Assembly: GCA_003154115.1 (NCBI GenBank)
Contig: PMCF01000159.1
Span: 1 to 42,453, forward strand
Direction: 5' to 3'
Source of the DNA: Anaerolineae bacterium
GTDB lineage: Bacteria; Chloroflexota; Anaerolineae; Fen-1058
DNA: 42,453 nt
A model generated the notes under the pieces. The model did no database searches. It was given only the letters and a program-made list of their open reading frames with translations, and had not been told where the DNA came from. Below, in pieces: positions 15,330 through 24,111 of this stretch. The translations under genes and the position numbers were made by a program. The first letter of the stretch is position 1. Each line of letters starts with the position of its first letter.

Positions 15330-16197
15330 ACTCCCTGAAGTCGAAACGCTTGTTCGCCGCTTGCGTGAGCCGGTGATCGGACGCACGATTGAAGACGTGA
15401 CAATCTACTGGAAGCGCACCGTGGCCCGGCCTGCGCCGAAGGAATTCGCGCGAATGCTGCGGGGCTACACCGTGCAGGCCATCGATCGGCGCGCGAAGTA
15501 CCTGGTGTTCACGCTACTCGGAGTCGAGGCTTTAGCCGGATACTCTAACCGCGGCGCGACACCGGCAAATCAACCGCCTACTCTCTTCCTATTGATTCAT
15601 CTTAAGATGAGTGGCAAACTTAGGGTAGTCGATCACACTGAGCCGCTTGCGAAACACGATCGCGTGGTGTTCGAGCTGGACGATGGGCGACAGTTGCGCT
15701 TCAACGATGTTCGCAAGTTTGGCAAGATGTGGCTGGTGGCGGATCCCGAAATGGTCACCGGCTCGATCGGGCCGGAGCCGCTCGATCGGACGTTTACTTT
15801 GCCAAAGTTCCGCGAGTTGGTCCGATCCCGATCGGGCGCCATCAAGCCGTTGCTGCTCAATCAAGAATTTCTGGCGGGCGTGGGCAACATTTACGCCGAT
15901 GAATCATTGTGGCTGGCCAGGATACATCCGCTGCGCAAGACAGACAGTCTGACGGAGGCCGAGGTTGCCGCGCTGTATCGATCGATTCGCAAGGTGCTGC
16001 GCACCGCCATCGAGGATGAAGGTACCGACGCCGGGGATGGCGTGATCGAAGGGGATTATCAGCCGCGCGTGTATGGTCGAACCGCTAGGCCCTGCTACCG
16101 CTGTCACCAACCGATTCAGCGCATGGTGGTGGCACAGCGCGGCACGCATTTCTGTCCGCAGTGCCAACCCAGACGAGGCCGCTCCCGGCGGCACTAA
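15322..16197 (+). CDS. mutM: formamidopyrimidine-DNA glycosylase (Fpg/MutM)
   Basis: This 291-aa base-excision repair enzyme removes oxidised purines such as 8-oxoguanine and cuts the abasic site. It begins MPELPEVETL: Pro2 is the catalytic nucleophile after Met removal and Glu3 the acid. Lys59 in DRRAKYL matches the conserved beta-hairpin Lys. GVGNIYADESLW at 187-198 is the helix-two-turn-helix signature. The C-terminal zinc finger has Cys258, Cys261, Cys278 and Cys281. Homology begins exactly at 15322, so the 31 upstream in-frame codons are rejected. An insert of about 20 residues (67-87, LAGYSNRGATPANQ) sits between two N-terminal strands and is not usual. Confidence 0.95.
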   Translation: MPELPEVETLVRRLREPVIGRTIEDVTIYWKRTVARPAPKEFARMLRGYTVQAIDRRAKYLVFTLLGVEALAGYSNRGATPANQPPTLFLLIHLKMSGKLRVVDHTEPLAKHDRVVFELDDGRQLRFNDVRKFGKMWLVADPEMVTGSIGPEPLDRTFTLPKFRELVRSRSGAIKPLLLNQEFLAGVGNIYADESLWLARIHPLRKTDSLTEAEVAALYRSIRKVLRTAIEDEGTDAGDGVIEGDYQPRVYGRTARPCYRCHQPIQRMVVAQRGTHFCPQCQPRRGRSRRH

Positions 16198-16209
16198 AAC
16201 GAGGAGCCT

Positions 16210-16941
16210 ATGCCACTCGAACGTTTTATTCCAATTGTAACCATCATTGGTATCGCACTGCTGCTGGTCCTGATCGGCGTGGTGGTGGCTTTGCGCCAAC
16301 GCGCGAAGGGGCCTGTGGTGCATGAGGCCGTGACCGACGACAAGCCGGCGCCCGGATGGGTGAAAAACATCGCCGCATCCACCGGCAAGACTTTAACACG
16401 CACCAGCGGCCCGAATTTGCCCGCCGATGCCGTGGTGGTCTCGCGGGATGCGGCTTCCGGCGAGTGGGTTGTCGAGATCAATGGGATGCCGTACAAAGCG
16501 CTGAAAGATATTCACGACGATCGAGCCGCCAGCAAAGTTTTGGTAGCCTTAAGCGGCCTGCAGAAGTTTGCCGGGATTGCCCCAGTGGCAGCCCCCGACC
16601 TGAAACCCAAGCCCGTTGTTTTTCTCACGCCCAGCGCGCCGGCACCCGGCATCGATCCGACGGTCGCGCAAGCCCTGGCGCAGGGTGGTTCCGCGCCCAC
16701 CTTGCCGCTGTATCCGGCCCCGCCTAACAGCATTCTCGCTCAGATCGAAACAATTTTGCAGCGCAACCTCATCCGCTACCCCGAACTGGCCCATCGCAAA
16801 ATTCACGTTGGCGCGGCGCCCGATAGCAGCCTGCTGATCGAAATCGATCGGCAGTTTTATCATCACGCCGATGAAATTGCCGAGCTGCAAGTGCGCGATT
16901 TGATCAAAGCCGCTATCCATGAATGGGAACGCACCGCCTGA
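16210..16941 (+). CDS. membrane-anchored protein of unknown function
   Basis: This 243-aa protein has one N-terminal TM helix (IPIVTIIGIALLLVLIGVVVAL) followed by a cytoplasmic basic stretch. A small alpha/beta segment (VVEINGMPYKALKDIHDD) comes next, then a Pro/Ala-rich linker (about 130-175). The C-terminal domain holds RKIHVGAAPDSSLLIEIDRQFYHHADEI and ends with a helix (VRDLIKAAIHEWER). I do not recognise the family. The two short domains each contain a strand-turn-strand ending in [NR]..(F)Y followed by a helix, so they may be related. The ATG has GAGGAG 7 bp upstream and lies 12 bp after fpg, so it is in the same operon. Confidence 0.75.
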   Translation: MPLERFIPIVTIIGIALLLVLIGVVVALRQRAKGPVVHEAVTDDKPAPGWVKNIAASTGKTLTRTSGPNLPADAVVVSRDAASGEWVVEINGMPYKALKDIHDDRAASKVLVALSGLQKFAGIAPVAAPDLKPKPVVFLTPSAPAPGIDPTVAQALAQGGSAPTLPLYPAPPNSILAQIETILQRNLIRYPELAHRKIHVGAAPDSSLLIEIDRQFYHHADEIAELQVRDLIKAAIHEWERTA

Positions 16942-16953
16942 GCGCCGCTCAGC

Positions 16954-16983
16954 AAAACCGGGGCTTGCGCAAGCCCCGGTTTT
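16954..16983. terminator. bidirectional terminator between convergent genes
   Basis: A perfect 15+15 palindrome reading AAAACCGGGGCTTGC and its complement, ending in TTTT. It lies 12 bp after the membrane-anchored protein gene and 4 bp from the adenosine deaminase stop. Confidence 0.88.
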
Positions 16984-16987
16984 GATT

Positions 16988-18058
16988 TCACAACAGCGTG
17001 TCAAACTCAGTGAGAAGCAGTTGCTCCAACTGCAGCTTCTCTACCGGCGACAAGAAGGCCGCGCGAATCGAGTTGCGCGTGCACTCGCGTAGATCGCGCA
17101 GACTTACGCCCAGACCCATCACCGCCACCATGTATTCGTCGGTCAGTGTCGTGTCGGAAATACTGGGATCATCAGTATTGATGGTGACTTTGACGCCCAG
17201 CACGTAAAGATCACGCAAGGGATGCAGGCCAAAATTATCGACCGCACCGGTCTGCAAATTGCTCGTGGGGCAAACCTCCAACGTCACGTTGCGCTGCCGC
17301 AGCAATTGCACCACGCTCGAGTCTTCGATCGCGCGAATCCCGTGCCCGATCCGTTGGGCATGCAGCACTTCCACGGCCTCGCGCACGTTGGAGGCCCGGC
17401 CTGCTTCGCCCGCGTGAATGGTAATGCCGAGGCCATGCTCAGCGGCTCGCTTGAACAACGGCGCAAACGGAGCGGCGGGATAATGCACTTCATCGCCGGC
17501 CAGATCCACGCCGACGACGCCCCGATCCCGATAAGCCATCGCCACGTCGATCACTTGGCGCGCCAGGTCGTAACTCTCATGCCGCACCGCCGTGCACAAC
17601 AGGCGCACCCAGATTCCGGTCTCGGCCTGCGCTTGATTCACCGCCTCGATCACCAATTCCGTCACTTCGTGCAGCGGAAAGTTCTGAGCGTGCGCCAACG
17701 CCGCTGGATTGAAGCGCAGTTCCAAATAGCGCACATTGTCGGCGGCCGCGTCGATCACGGCTTCATACGCCACGCGCTTCACGGCTTCCCGCGTCGTATA
17801 GAACCGCTTCAACAATTTGAATTTTTCCAAAAACCGATGGAAGTCCGGCTCTTCGTCGGTGAACTGTACGTAAGGTCGCAGCTGCTCAATGTTGTAGCTG
17901 GGCAGATCGATGCCATGCTCCTGAGCAATTTCGGCCAGCGTCTCCAGGCGCAGCGAGCCTTCCAGATGCCGGTGCAGATCGACCTTGGGCAAAGCGTGCA
18001 ACACCCGCCTCAATTCAAGGGTCGAACGTGGCATCGGCCGTGACGTCGTCATTACCAT
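16988..18058 (-). CDS. add: adenosine deaminase
   Basis: This 356-aa TIM-barrel metal hydrolase deaminates adenosine or deoxyadenosine to inosine. The zinc-ligand motif DLHRHLEGS is at 27-35 (His29, His31). HAGE, RIGHGIRA, CPTSN and INTDDPSIS follow in family order, covering the remaining metal ligands, the catalytic Glu and the terminal Asp pair. Length is normal. The start is at 18058; a second ATG two codons in (18052) is equally possible, and neither has a strong SD. It begins 12 bp after the stop of the multi-GAF kinase on the same strand, so it is probably transcribed with it. Some family members act on adenine or other aminopurines, which sequence alone does not exclude. Confidence 0.93.
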   Translation of the reverse strand: MVMTTSRPMPRSTLELRRVLHALPKVDLHRHLEGSLRLETLAEIAQEHGIDLPSYNIEQLRPYVQFTDEEPDFHRFLEKFKLLKRFYTTREAVKRVAYEAVIDAAADNVRYLELRFNPAALAHAQNFPLHEVTELVIEAVNQAQAETGIWVRLLCTAVRHESYDLARQVIDVAMAYRDRGVVGVDLAGDEVHYPAAPFAPLFKRAAEHGLGITIHAGEAGRASNVREAVEVLHAQRIGHGIRAIEDSSVVQLLRQRNVTLEVCPTSNLQTGAVDNFGLHPLRDLYVLGVKVTINTDDPSISDTTLTDEYMVAVMGLGVSLRDLRECTRNSIRAAFLSPVEKLQLEQLLLTEFDTLL

Positions 18059-18070
18059 AGTGTCACATCG

Positions 18071-21000
18071 CTAACCAGGTTTGCCCACAATTTCAACCGG
18101 AGGCGGCATCCTGGGCAGCGTAAACTTGAAGGAACTGCCCTGCCCCATTTCACTTTCAACCCAAATGCGTCCGCCATGCGCCTCGATAATGCGCCGCACA
18201 ATCGCAAGTCCCAACCCCGCTCCACCAAAGCGTCGCGTGGCCGAGCCGTCAACTTGATAGAAGCGATCGAAGACCTTTTCCAGCTTGTCGGCAGGAATGC
18301 CCACGCCCATATCGGAGACGCTCAGCAGAACCATCTCGCCCAAGTTTTCCACGTGAATCGTGATCGTGCCGCCGCGCGGACTAAACTTGATGGCGTTTCC
18401 CAACAAGTTGTCAAAGACCTGATTGATCCGATCCCGATCGATCAGAATGGCCGGCAACTCGGCCGGCGCTTCAAGGCGCAGCGTAATGCCCGCGTTCAAG
18501 GCCGCAATCTCGCAGCTTTGCAAAGCCATCCGCGACATCTCACGCATGTCTTGCGGCGACAGTCGCAGCGATTCGCGCTCGATCTGCTGCAAGTAAATGA
18601 TGTCGCTGACCAGCCGGCTCAATGCGTTGGTCTTGTCCGCCACGATGGTCAACCCTTCGCGCTGCCCGTCGGTCAACGGCCCCATGTCGGTTTCCAGGAT
18701 CAGTTCGACGTAGCCTTTGATAAACGTGAGAGGGGTGCGCAGCTCATGCGAGACGTTCTGCACCAATTCGTCTTTCAGCTTGTCGATTTTTTGCAATTCC
18801 TGGTAAGCCTGTTCCAATTTAGTGGCGCGCTCTTTCAGGTCGGCATACAGCTGCGCGTTCTCGATCGCCACGGCCGCCTGCGCGGCCGCAATCGTCACGG
18901 TGCGCTCGTCGTCGGCGTTGAAGGCATCGGGGATGGCCTGATCGATCGCCAACGTGCCGATGACGCGATCCTTCACCGTCAGTGGCACCACCAATAACGA
19001 ACGCACCACCGGATCGAAGAAAATGAAATCGGGCAGGCTGCGCGCGTCGGGCACGTAGAGCGGGGCCGCCGTGGCCGCGACCTTGCCGCTGATGCCTTCG
19101 CCCACCTTCAATTGAGCCGTCTCCTGCCATTTGGGCTGTAAACCTGCGGCCGCACGAATCACTAAGGTCCGCGTTTCGGTATTGAGCAACGAAATGCTCA
19201 CGCCCCGGCAGTGCAGCACCTCTTTCAGCGTCACCACGATCGAATCGAGCAAGGTTGGCAAATCGATACTGCTGGTCAGCTGTTCAGCGAAGGTGTATAG
19301 CGTAGAAACTTCGGCCAGGCGTTGTTGGGTTTCCTCGTGCAAGCGCGCATTTTCGATGAGCACCGTCAGCTGGCCGGCCAGCACTTGCAGCAATCGTTCA
19401 TCGTCCGAAGTAAAAGCGTTAATGGACGCGCTTTCGACATTCATGACGCCAATTAAGCGATCCGCCATGAGCAGCGGCACGGCCAATTCCGAGCGAGTCG
19501 CTGGATAAGTCGACACGTAGCGCGCGTCTTGCAGCACATCGCCCACCAAGGCAGATTGCCGCGTCTGCGCCACCCAGCCTACCAGACCTTCGCCCAGTTT
19601 CACATCTAAAGCAGATTGGTCAGGCGGATAACCGTAACCGGCACGCGTCCGCAGCAACTGCTTATCCGGTTCATAGAGGATGAACTCCAGTGTATCAAAG
19701 CGCAAGCTGCGTTTGATCACTTCCAAGACCCGATCGAGCACCTGGCCCAGATCCAACGTCGAGGCGCCAGCGCGCGAGGCCTCAAATAAGATCGAGATTT
19801 CGGCTAGACGGCGGCGCGTTTCTTCCAGGAGCTGCGCATTTTCGATGGCCACCGCCGCCTGGCTGGTAAAAATCTCGGCTAGATCGATTTCATCATCGCG
19901 GAAGCGGCGCGGCACCGATCGGCTGTACACTTCCAACGCGCCGACCAGGCGGCCGCGACTCACAATCGGCACGCGCAGCAGGCTGCATACATCTTCTTCT
20001 GCGAAGAGGCGGCGCTGGGCTTCAGGCCAGGCCTCGGCCTGTATGTCCGCGATCAGCTGAGGTGGCCCCACGCGCGCATAGCCAGTCGGCATCGTCGTCT
20101 CACCCAGTTGCGCGCGCGGCACGATCAGCTGCGGCACAAACTGAGCCGAGAGGCCGCGGTTGGCCTTAATGCGCAGCACATCCTCGACTGGATCGAGCAG
20201 CAGCAAACTAGCCGCCGGCGCATTAAAAGTGCGCGTTGCTTCTTGTACGATTAGATCGAGCAGCGTGCCGAGATCTAATTCGGCCGCGATGGCGGCCGCG
20301 CTCGTCTGCAAGCGTTCCAGTTGTTCACGGCGCAGGCGCTCGGCGGCAAACAGCTTGGTGTTTTCCAGAATCACCGCCCATTGCCCGGCGATGGTCATGA
20401 GCAGGCGTTCATCGCCGGGCGTGAACGCATTCACACGCGGACTTTGCACATCGACCGCGCCGATGACGCGCTCACCCACGCGCAGCGGAGCGCAAAGTTC
20501 CGATCGGGTGGAGGCAATGCCCGGCAAATGACGCGGGTCCTGCTGCACGTCCGGCACATTGATCAATGACCCGTTGGCAATCGACCAGCCCACGATGCCC
20601 ATGCCCACTTTGATGAAGCGGTTGCGCTCATATTCAGCCTGCAACGGTGAGGTGGTGTAGAGGTGCGCGTAATCGCCTTCGTCGTTGACCAGGAACAGCG
20701 CGATGTATTCAAAGCCTAGCGAGTGCTGCAAGGCGGCCACCGTGCGCCGGGTGACTTGCTCGAAGTCCAACGACGACGAAGCGGCCAACGACAGCTCATG
20801 CAGCGTGCGGATTTCTTCCAATTGACGCTTGGTTTGCTCGAACAAGCGCGCATTACTGACGGCGATGGCGGCCAGGTCGGATAGCAGAGTTAGCACGCGA
20901 ATCTCGTCAGACGTGAACGTGTGTTGTTCCAGAAAAGATACCGAGAAGACGCCGACGGCGCCATCGGGTCGCTTGAGCGGAAAGACCGCCACCGAGGCCG

Positions 21001-23287
21001 AGCGGGCGCGCGCGGCATATTGCGGATCGCCCTGCACATCGTCGACGACGATGGCCTGACCTTCACGAAAGGTCTGCCAAGCTAGGCCTTCTGGATCAAG
21101 CTGCGACACGAGGGGTTCATGCGCACCGTCCTGGCGCAACGCCGCGCCAAAGATCAGATCGCGCTGATCGGGATCGTAGAGGAAGAGGTGCGTGTAGTCG
21201 GCCCGAATGAGCGTCAGGGCGTTGCGCTCGATCGTGTCCAACACCGACCACAGATCGAGCGAAGCCGTCACTTGCAGGCTGACCGCTTGCAAGGCCATTA
21301 ATTCGGCGACATGTTGCCTGGCTTGTTCATATAGTTCGCCGTTGGTGATGGCGATCACCAGCAAGTCGGCCAGCAATTGCATCATTTCGGCATCTTCGGC
21401 CGAGAAGGCTTGAGGTTCCGTGTGCTCAATGTTCAGCACGCCCACGACCTCGGTACCGCGCTTCAGCGGAACGGTGAGTTCTGATCGCGTCTGATCGTCC
21501 GCCGGATCAATCACGCTGTAGTAGCGTGGATCCCGGCGCACATCGCCGATGATCACACTCTCGCCTGTGCGCGCCACGTAACCTACCAGGCCCTGGTTAA
21601 TCGACTGACCAATAACCTGTCCCTGTTGCTGGCGGGCCTTGGTTCCGGTGCTGGAGCGCAGGGTCAGCCCCTGCCGATCGGGATCAACCATAAAAACGGC
21701 CACGGAATCGTAGCCGAATTTTTCGGAGATCGAATGGGTGATGCGCCGGAAGCGCTCGGACATATCGAGTGTATCCAACACGTCGCGGGTTACTTCATTT
21801 AACAGCGCCAGCTGCTGCGAGCGGCGCGTTACCCGCGCAAACAACTGCGCGTTATCAATGGCCACCCCAATCTGATCGGCGATCGATTTGATCACATCGA
21901 TCGAGTGCGGCGCCAGGCGGCGCGGTTCGTAGCTCATCGCGCCCAACACCCCCACGACGCGCCCCCGGGCGCGCATGGGCGCCAGGGCCATGGCGCACAC
22001 CCCTTCGTCGCGCACTTGCGGCACGGCCAGGCGGGGTTCGTTTTCCAGACTGCCGGTTACGATCACTTCGCCTGTAATCACGGCCTGTCCCGACAGTCCC
22101 TGTCCCAGTTTCACGCGCATGTTGCTGACCAGGTCTTGCTGCCGCCAGCCGCGATGCACGCGAATGACCAACTCCTGCGCCTCTTCGTCGATGAGACTAA
22201 TCGCCCCGGCCTCAAACCCGACGACGTCCAGGGCTTTATCCAGGGCCGTATTCAACGTCGTTTCCAGATCGAGTGACTGGCTGACCGTCGCCGAGACGCT
22301 GTTCAACGCCGCCAAATGATCGGCACGGCGCTGGACTTCGGCATAGAGACGCGCATTCTCAATGGCCGCCGCTGCTTGAGTGGCGAAAGCGTAGGCAACT
22401 TGAATATCTTCGTCATCATACGCATGGGGCTGGTTGTGATCGATGTTGAGGATGCCTAAAATTTCGTCTTGGCGGCGATTGAATAAGGGCAGGCCCAGCC
22501 ACGATCGAACAGGGTTGTCGGCGCGCAGCGTCAGCCACAGCGGATCTGCTTGCGTGTCGGGGATATACACCGGGCCGCGGGTCTGCAACAGCGCCCGCAC
22601 CGTGGGCAGGTCATTCAGATTCTCCGCCAGCACCGCGTCGAGCTGCAGCACAAAGCCGCGCGCCACGGCCAGGCGATAGTGGCCCTGCTCTTTCAGCAAC
22701 AAGGCCACGCCATCATATGGAACGACATTCTTCAAGCGCTCGACAATGGCGTTGAGGACTGCATCCAAGTCTAGCGTCGAGTTAACGATCGCCATGACAT
22801 GCTGCAGGGCCTCGGTGATGCGCTGCTGCCGTGACTGTGGCGCGGCTGGCAAGGAAGCGATCGAGCGCAGGACGGCTTGCACAGCGACCACCCGTCGCCC
22901 CCGTAGGATCGGCCGGCCAGCCCATTCAACGCGGCGTGGACCTGACGCCTCATGGCGGCGATCAAGCAGCGGCACCAGTTCTAATTCGCCGTGCGCCTCA
23001 ATCCGCTCGACCGTCAGACGCTGCCACAGATCTTGCCAGCGCAGCTGTGTATCAGCGCTGAGGAAGTCACTAAAGGGCCGACCGCGCCACGAGGGCCGAG
23101 CGTGGAGTTCTGCCGGTGAGGTGAGGCCGAGCAACTCCAGGGCTGGGGCATTGGCGGCTTGCAAGCAACCCTGTACATCCAGCACCAGAGCCGGGCCGGC
23201 GTGCGCAAACAATAGGGCCTCGGCATCACTTGATGACCAGGCCAGAGGGGACACCCGTTTGCGCAGAGGCGGCTTCACTTCATTCAC
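18071..23287 (-). CDS. giant sensor histidine kinase: PAS, eight GAF domains, HisKA, HATPase
   Basis: This 1738-aa cytoplasmic-type kinase has an N-terminal PAS-like segment (about 20-145, ALVLDVQGCLQAANAPALELLG). Eight consecutive GAF domains follow (about 155-1490). Each opens with a helix like RL.EL..L...S...T.SLDL..VL and closes with AAVAIENAQLY. The HisKA domain has NVSHELRTPLTFIKGY with phospho-acceptor His1514. The HATPase has DNLLGNAIKFSPRGG (N box), SDMGVGIP (G1) and GGAGLGLAIV (G2). No receiver or TM segment is present. GAF domains bind small ligands, chromophores or act as dimer spacers; no bilin-type Cys stands out. The start codon overlaps the stop of a small membrane-protein gene (ATGA), suggesting the membrane proteins are partners. 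Confidence 0.93.
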   Translation of the reverse strand: MNEVKPPLRKRVSPLAWSSSDAEALLFAHAGPALVLDVQGCLQAANAPALELLGLTSPAELHARPSWRGRPFSDFLSADTQLRWQDLWQRLTVERIEAHGELELVPLLDRRHEASGPRRVEWAGRPILRGRRVVAVQAVLRSIASLPAAPQSRQQRITEALQHVMAIVNSTLDLDAVLNAIVERLKNVVPYDGVALLLKEQGHYRLAVARGFVLQLDAVLAENLNDLPTVRALLQTRGPVYIPDTQADPLWLTLRADNPVRSWLGLPLFNRRQDEILGILNIDHNQPHAYDDEDIQVAYAFATQAAAAIENARLYAEVQRRADHLAALNSVSATVSQSLDLETTLNTALDKALDVVGFEAGAISLIDEEAQELVIRVHRGWRQQDLVSNMRVKLGQGLSGQAVITGEVIVTGSLENEPRLAVPQVRDEGVCAMALAPMRARGRVVGVLGAMSYEPRRLAPHSIDVIKSIADQIGVAIDNAQLFARVTRRSQQLALLNEVTRDVLDTLDMSERFRRITHSISEKFGYDSVAVFMVDPDRQGLTLRSSTGTKARQQQGQVIGQSINQGLVGYVARTGESVIIGDVRRDPRYYSVIDPADDQTRSELTVPLKRGTEVVGVLNIEHTEPQAFSAEDAEMMQLLADLLVIAITNGELYEQARQHVAELMALQAVSLQVTASLDLWSVLDTIERNALTLIRADYTHLFLYDPDQRDLIFGAALRQDGAHEPLVSQLDPEGLAWQTFREGQAIVVDDVQGDPQYAARARSASVAVFPLKRPDGAVGVFSVSFLEQHTFTSDEIRVLTLLSDLAAIAVSNARLFEQTKRQLEEIRTLHELSLAASSSLDFEQVTRRTVAALQHSLGFEYIALFLVNDEGDYAHLYTTSPLQAEYERNRFIKVGMGIVGWSIANGSLINVPDVQQDPRHLPGIASTRSELCAPLRVGERVIGAVDVQSPRVNAFTPGDERLLMTIAGQWAVILENTKLFAAERLRREQLERLQTSAAAIAAELDLGTLLDLIVQEATRTFNAPAASLLLLDPVEDVLRIKANRGLSAQFVPQLIVPRAQLGETTMPTGYARVGPPQLIADIQAEAWPEAQRRLFAEEDVCSLLRVPIVSRGRLVGALEVYSRSVPRRFRDDEIDLAEIFTSQAAVAIENAQLLEETRRRLAEISILFEASRAGASTLDLGQVLDRVLEVIKRSLRFDTLEFILYEPDKQLLRTRAGYGYPPDQSALDVKLGEGLVGWVAQTRQSALVGDVLQDARYVSTYPATRSELAVPLLMADRLIGVMNVESASINAFTSDDERLLQVLAGQLTVLIENARLHEETQQRLAEVSTLYTFAEQLTSSIDLPTLLDSIVVTLKEVLHCRGVSISLLNTETRTLVIRAAAGLQPKWQETAQLKVGEGISGKVAATAAPLYVPDARSLPDFIFFDPVVRSLLVVPLTVKDRVIGTLAIDQAIPDAFNADDERTVTIAAAQAAVAIENAQLYADLKERATKLEQAYQELQKIDKLKDELVQNVSHELRTPLTFIKGYVELILETDMGPLTDGQREGLTIVADKTNALSRLVSDIIYLQQIERESLRLSPQDMREMSRMALQSCEIAALNAGITLRLEAPAELPAILIDRDRINQVFDNLLGNAIKFSPRGGTITIHVENLGEMVLLSVSDMGVGIPADKLEKVFDRFYQVDGSATRRFGGAGLGLAIVRRIIEAHGGRIWVESEMGQGSSFKFTLPRMPPPVEIVGKPG

Positions 23288-23622
23288 CGATCACGCTCCC
23301 GGAACAACCAGCCCCAGTAACGCAGTGCCACAACCAGCGCAATCACGACCGCCACCACGAGGGGAATGGTGTGGCCGATCAGGTGAAACCACTCGCTCAC
23401 GATGATCTCGGGGGCATTCTGCGGGGCCATGCGCACCGTGAGAATGATCCACTCGACGACGGTCGTGACGACGACGATGACGATGGACCCATACAACCAG
23501 CGATAGTACAGCTTGGCCTTGGTCACCGCCCCCAGCTTGCGGCTGAGCACCACAAAGATATACAGCAGATAACCCACGGCAATAGAACCGATCAAAGCCG
23601 CCGGTATCGTCAGAATCGTCAC
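23284..23622 (-). CDS. small three-helix membrane protein upstream of the multi-GAF kinase
   Basis: This 112-aa protein has TM segments at about 4-26, 44-64 and 84-104 (TIPAALIGSIAVGYLLYIFV, YGSIVIVVVTTVVEWIILTV, TIPLVVAVVIALVVALRYWG). The short loops hold LSRKLGAVTKAKLYYRWLYG and a Glu/His segment (SEWFHLIGH). I do not recognise the family. It resembles its upstream neighbour in having a RFYQ/RKLG...YYRW motif after the first helix, so the two are probably paralogues. It overlaps both neighbours by 4 bp. By position it may be a membrane sensor or anchor for the soluble kinase; this is inference. Confidence 0.72.
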   Translation of the reverse strand: MTILTIPAALIGSIAVGYLLYIFVVLSRKLGAVTKAKLYYRWLYGSIVIVVVTTVVEWIILTVRMAPQNAPEIIVSEWFHLIGHTIPLVVAVVIALVVALRYWGWLFRERDR

Positions 23623-23906
23623 GATCGGCTCCCCATCATCAAGTGTAACAGATAGTAGCTCAATCCGATTAAACTGACTCCCCCCACGAGCAACAAGGCG
23701 TCACGCCCCAAATCGAGCAGCGGGTCAGCCATGACATTCAACACCGCCGCCACAAGCAGCAACCCCAACGGCAGCCAGAACCAGCGATAGTAGGTTTGGC
23801 ACCCGGAGGTGATCTGATAAAAGCGGGCGATGTAATACACCACCACAATCAGCACACCGATCAGACTCCACGCGATCAAATTCAAAACTGCGTCCAAAGT
23901 GACCAT
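23619..23906 (-). CDS. small three-helix membrane protein, first gene of the kinase operon
   Basis: This 95-aa protein has three TM helices (LIAWSLIGVLIVVVYYIARF, WFWLPLGLLLVAAVLNVMA, LLLVGGVSLIGLSYYLLHLM). The loop after helix one reads YQITSGCQTYYRWFW, which matches the position of KLGAVTKAKLYYRWLYG in the next gene, suggesting an old duplication. Family unknown. The stop overlaps the next ATG by 4 bp. No strong SD is visible before the ATG at 23906. The sequence just upstream contains a MITE-like insertion (23914-24034), which may have altered the promoter. Confidence 0.7.
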   Translation of the reverse strand: MVTLDAVLNLIAWSLIGVLIVVVYYIARFYQITSGCQTYYRWFWLPLGLLLVAAVLNVMADPLLDLGRDALLLVGGVSLIGLSYYLLHLMMGSRS

Positions 23907-23913
23907 GTCTGTA

Positions 23914-24034
23914 ACCTTAGATCCAATACTGTTTAGTTAGCGCTTACCCAGCCGCGCGCATCGCGGACGCGGTGGGATCGCCCGCGGGGACGCGGGCTGC
24001 GAGCCTTATCTAAACAGTATTGACCTTAGATCCA
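23914..24034. mobile_element. 97-bp MITE-like element with terminal inverted repeats and flanking direct repeats
   Basis: CAATACTGTTTAG (23924-23936) and CTAAACAGTATTG (24010-24022) are perfect 13-bp inverted termini. They enclose a GC-rich centre with nested small palindromes. Outside them the 12-mer ACCTTAGATCCA occurs on both sides (23914-23925 and 24023-24034), as expected of a target-site duplication. No ORF is present, so it would be a non-autonomous element. No matching transposase is in the window. Confidence 0.65.
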
Positions 24035-24057
24035 TCGTCGAGTTGATGTCCTACCCA

Positions 24058-24084
24058 GCCTGGCCAGATAGAAATGGGCCAGGC
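24058..24084 (-). terminator. hairpin downstream of the KaiC-like gene
   Basis: GCCTGGCC and GGCCAGGC form an 8-bp GC-rich stem with an 11-nt loop, 27 bp after the KaiC-like stop on the minus strand. There is no T-tract, so termination is only probable. Confidence 0.4.
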
Positions 24085-24111
24085 GTTTCACCCGTCTCGA
24101 TCAGCCCCGCT

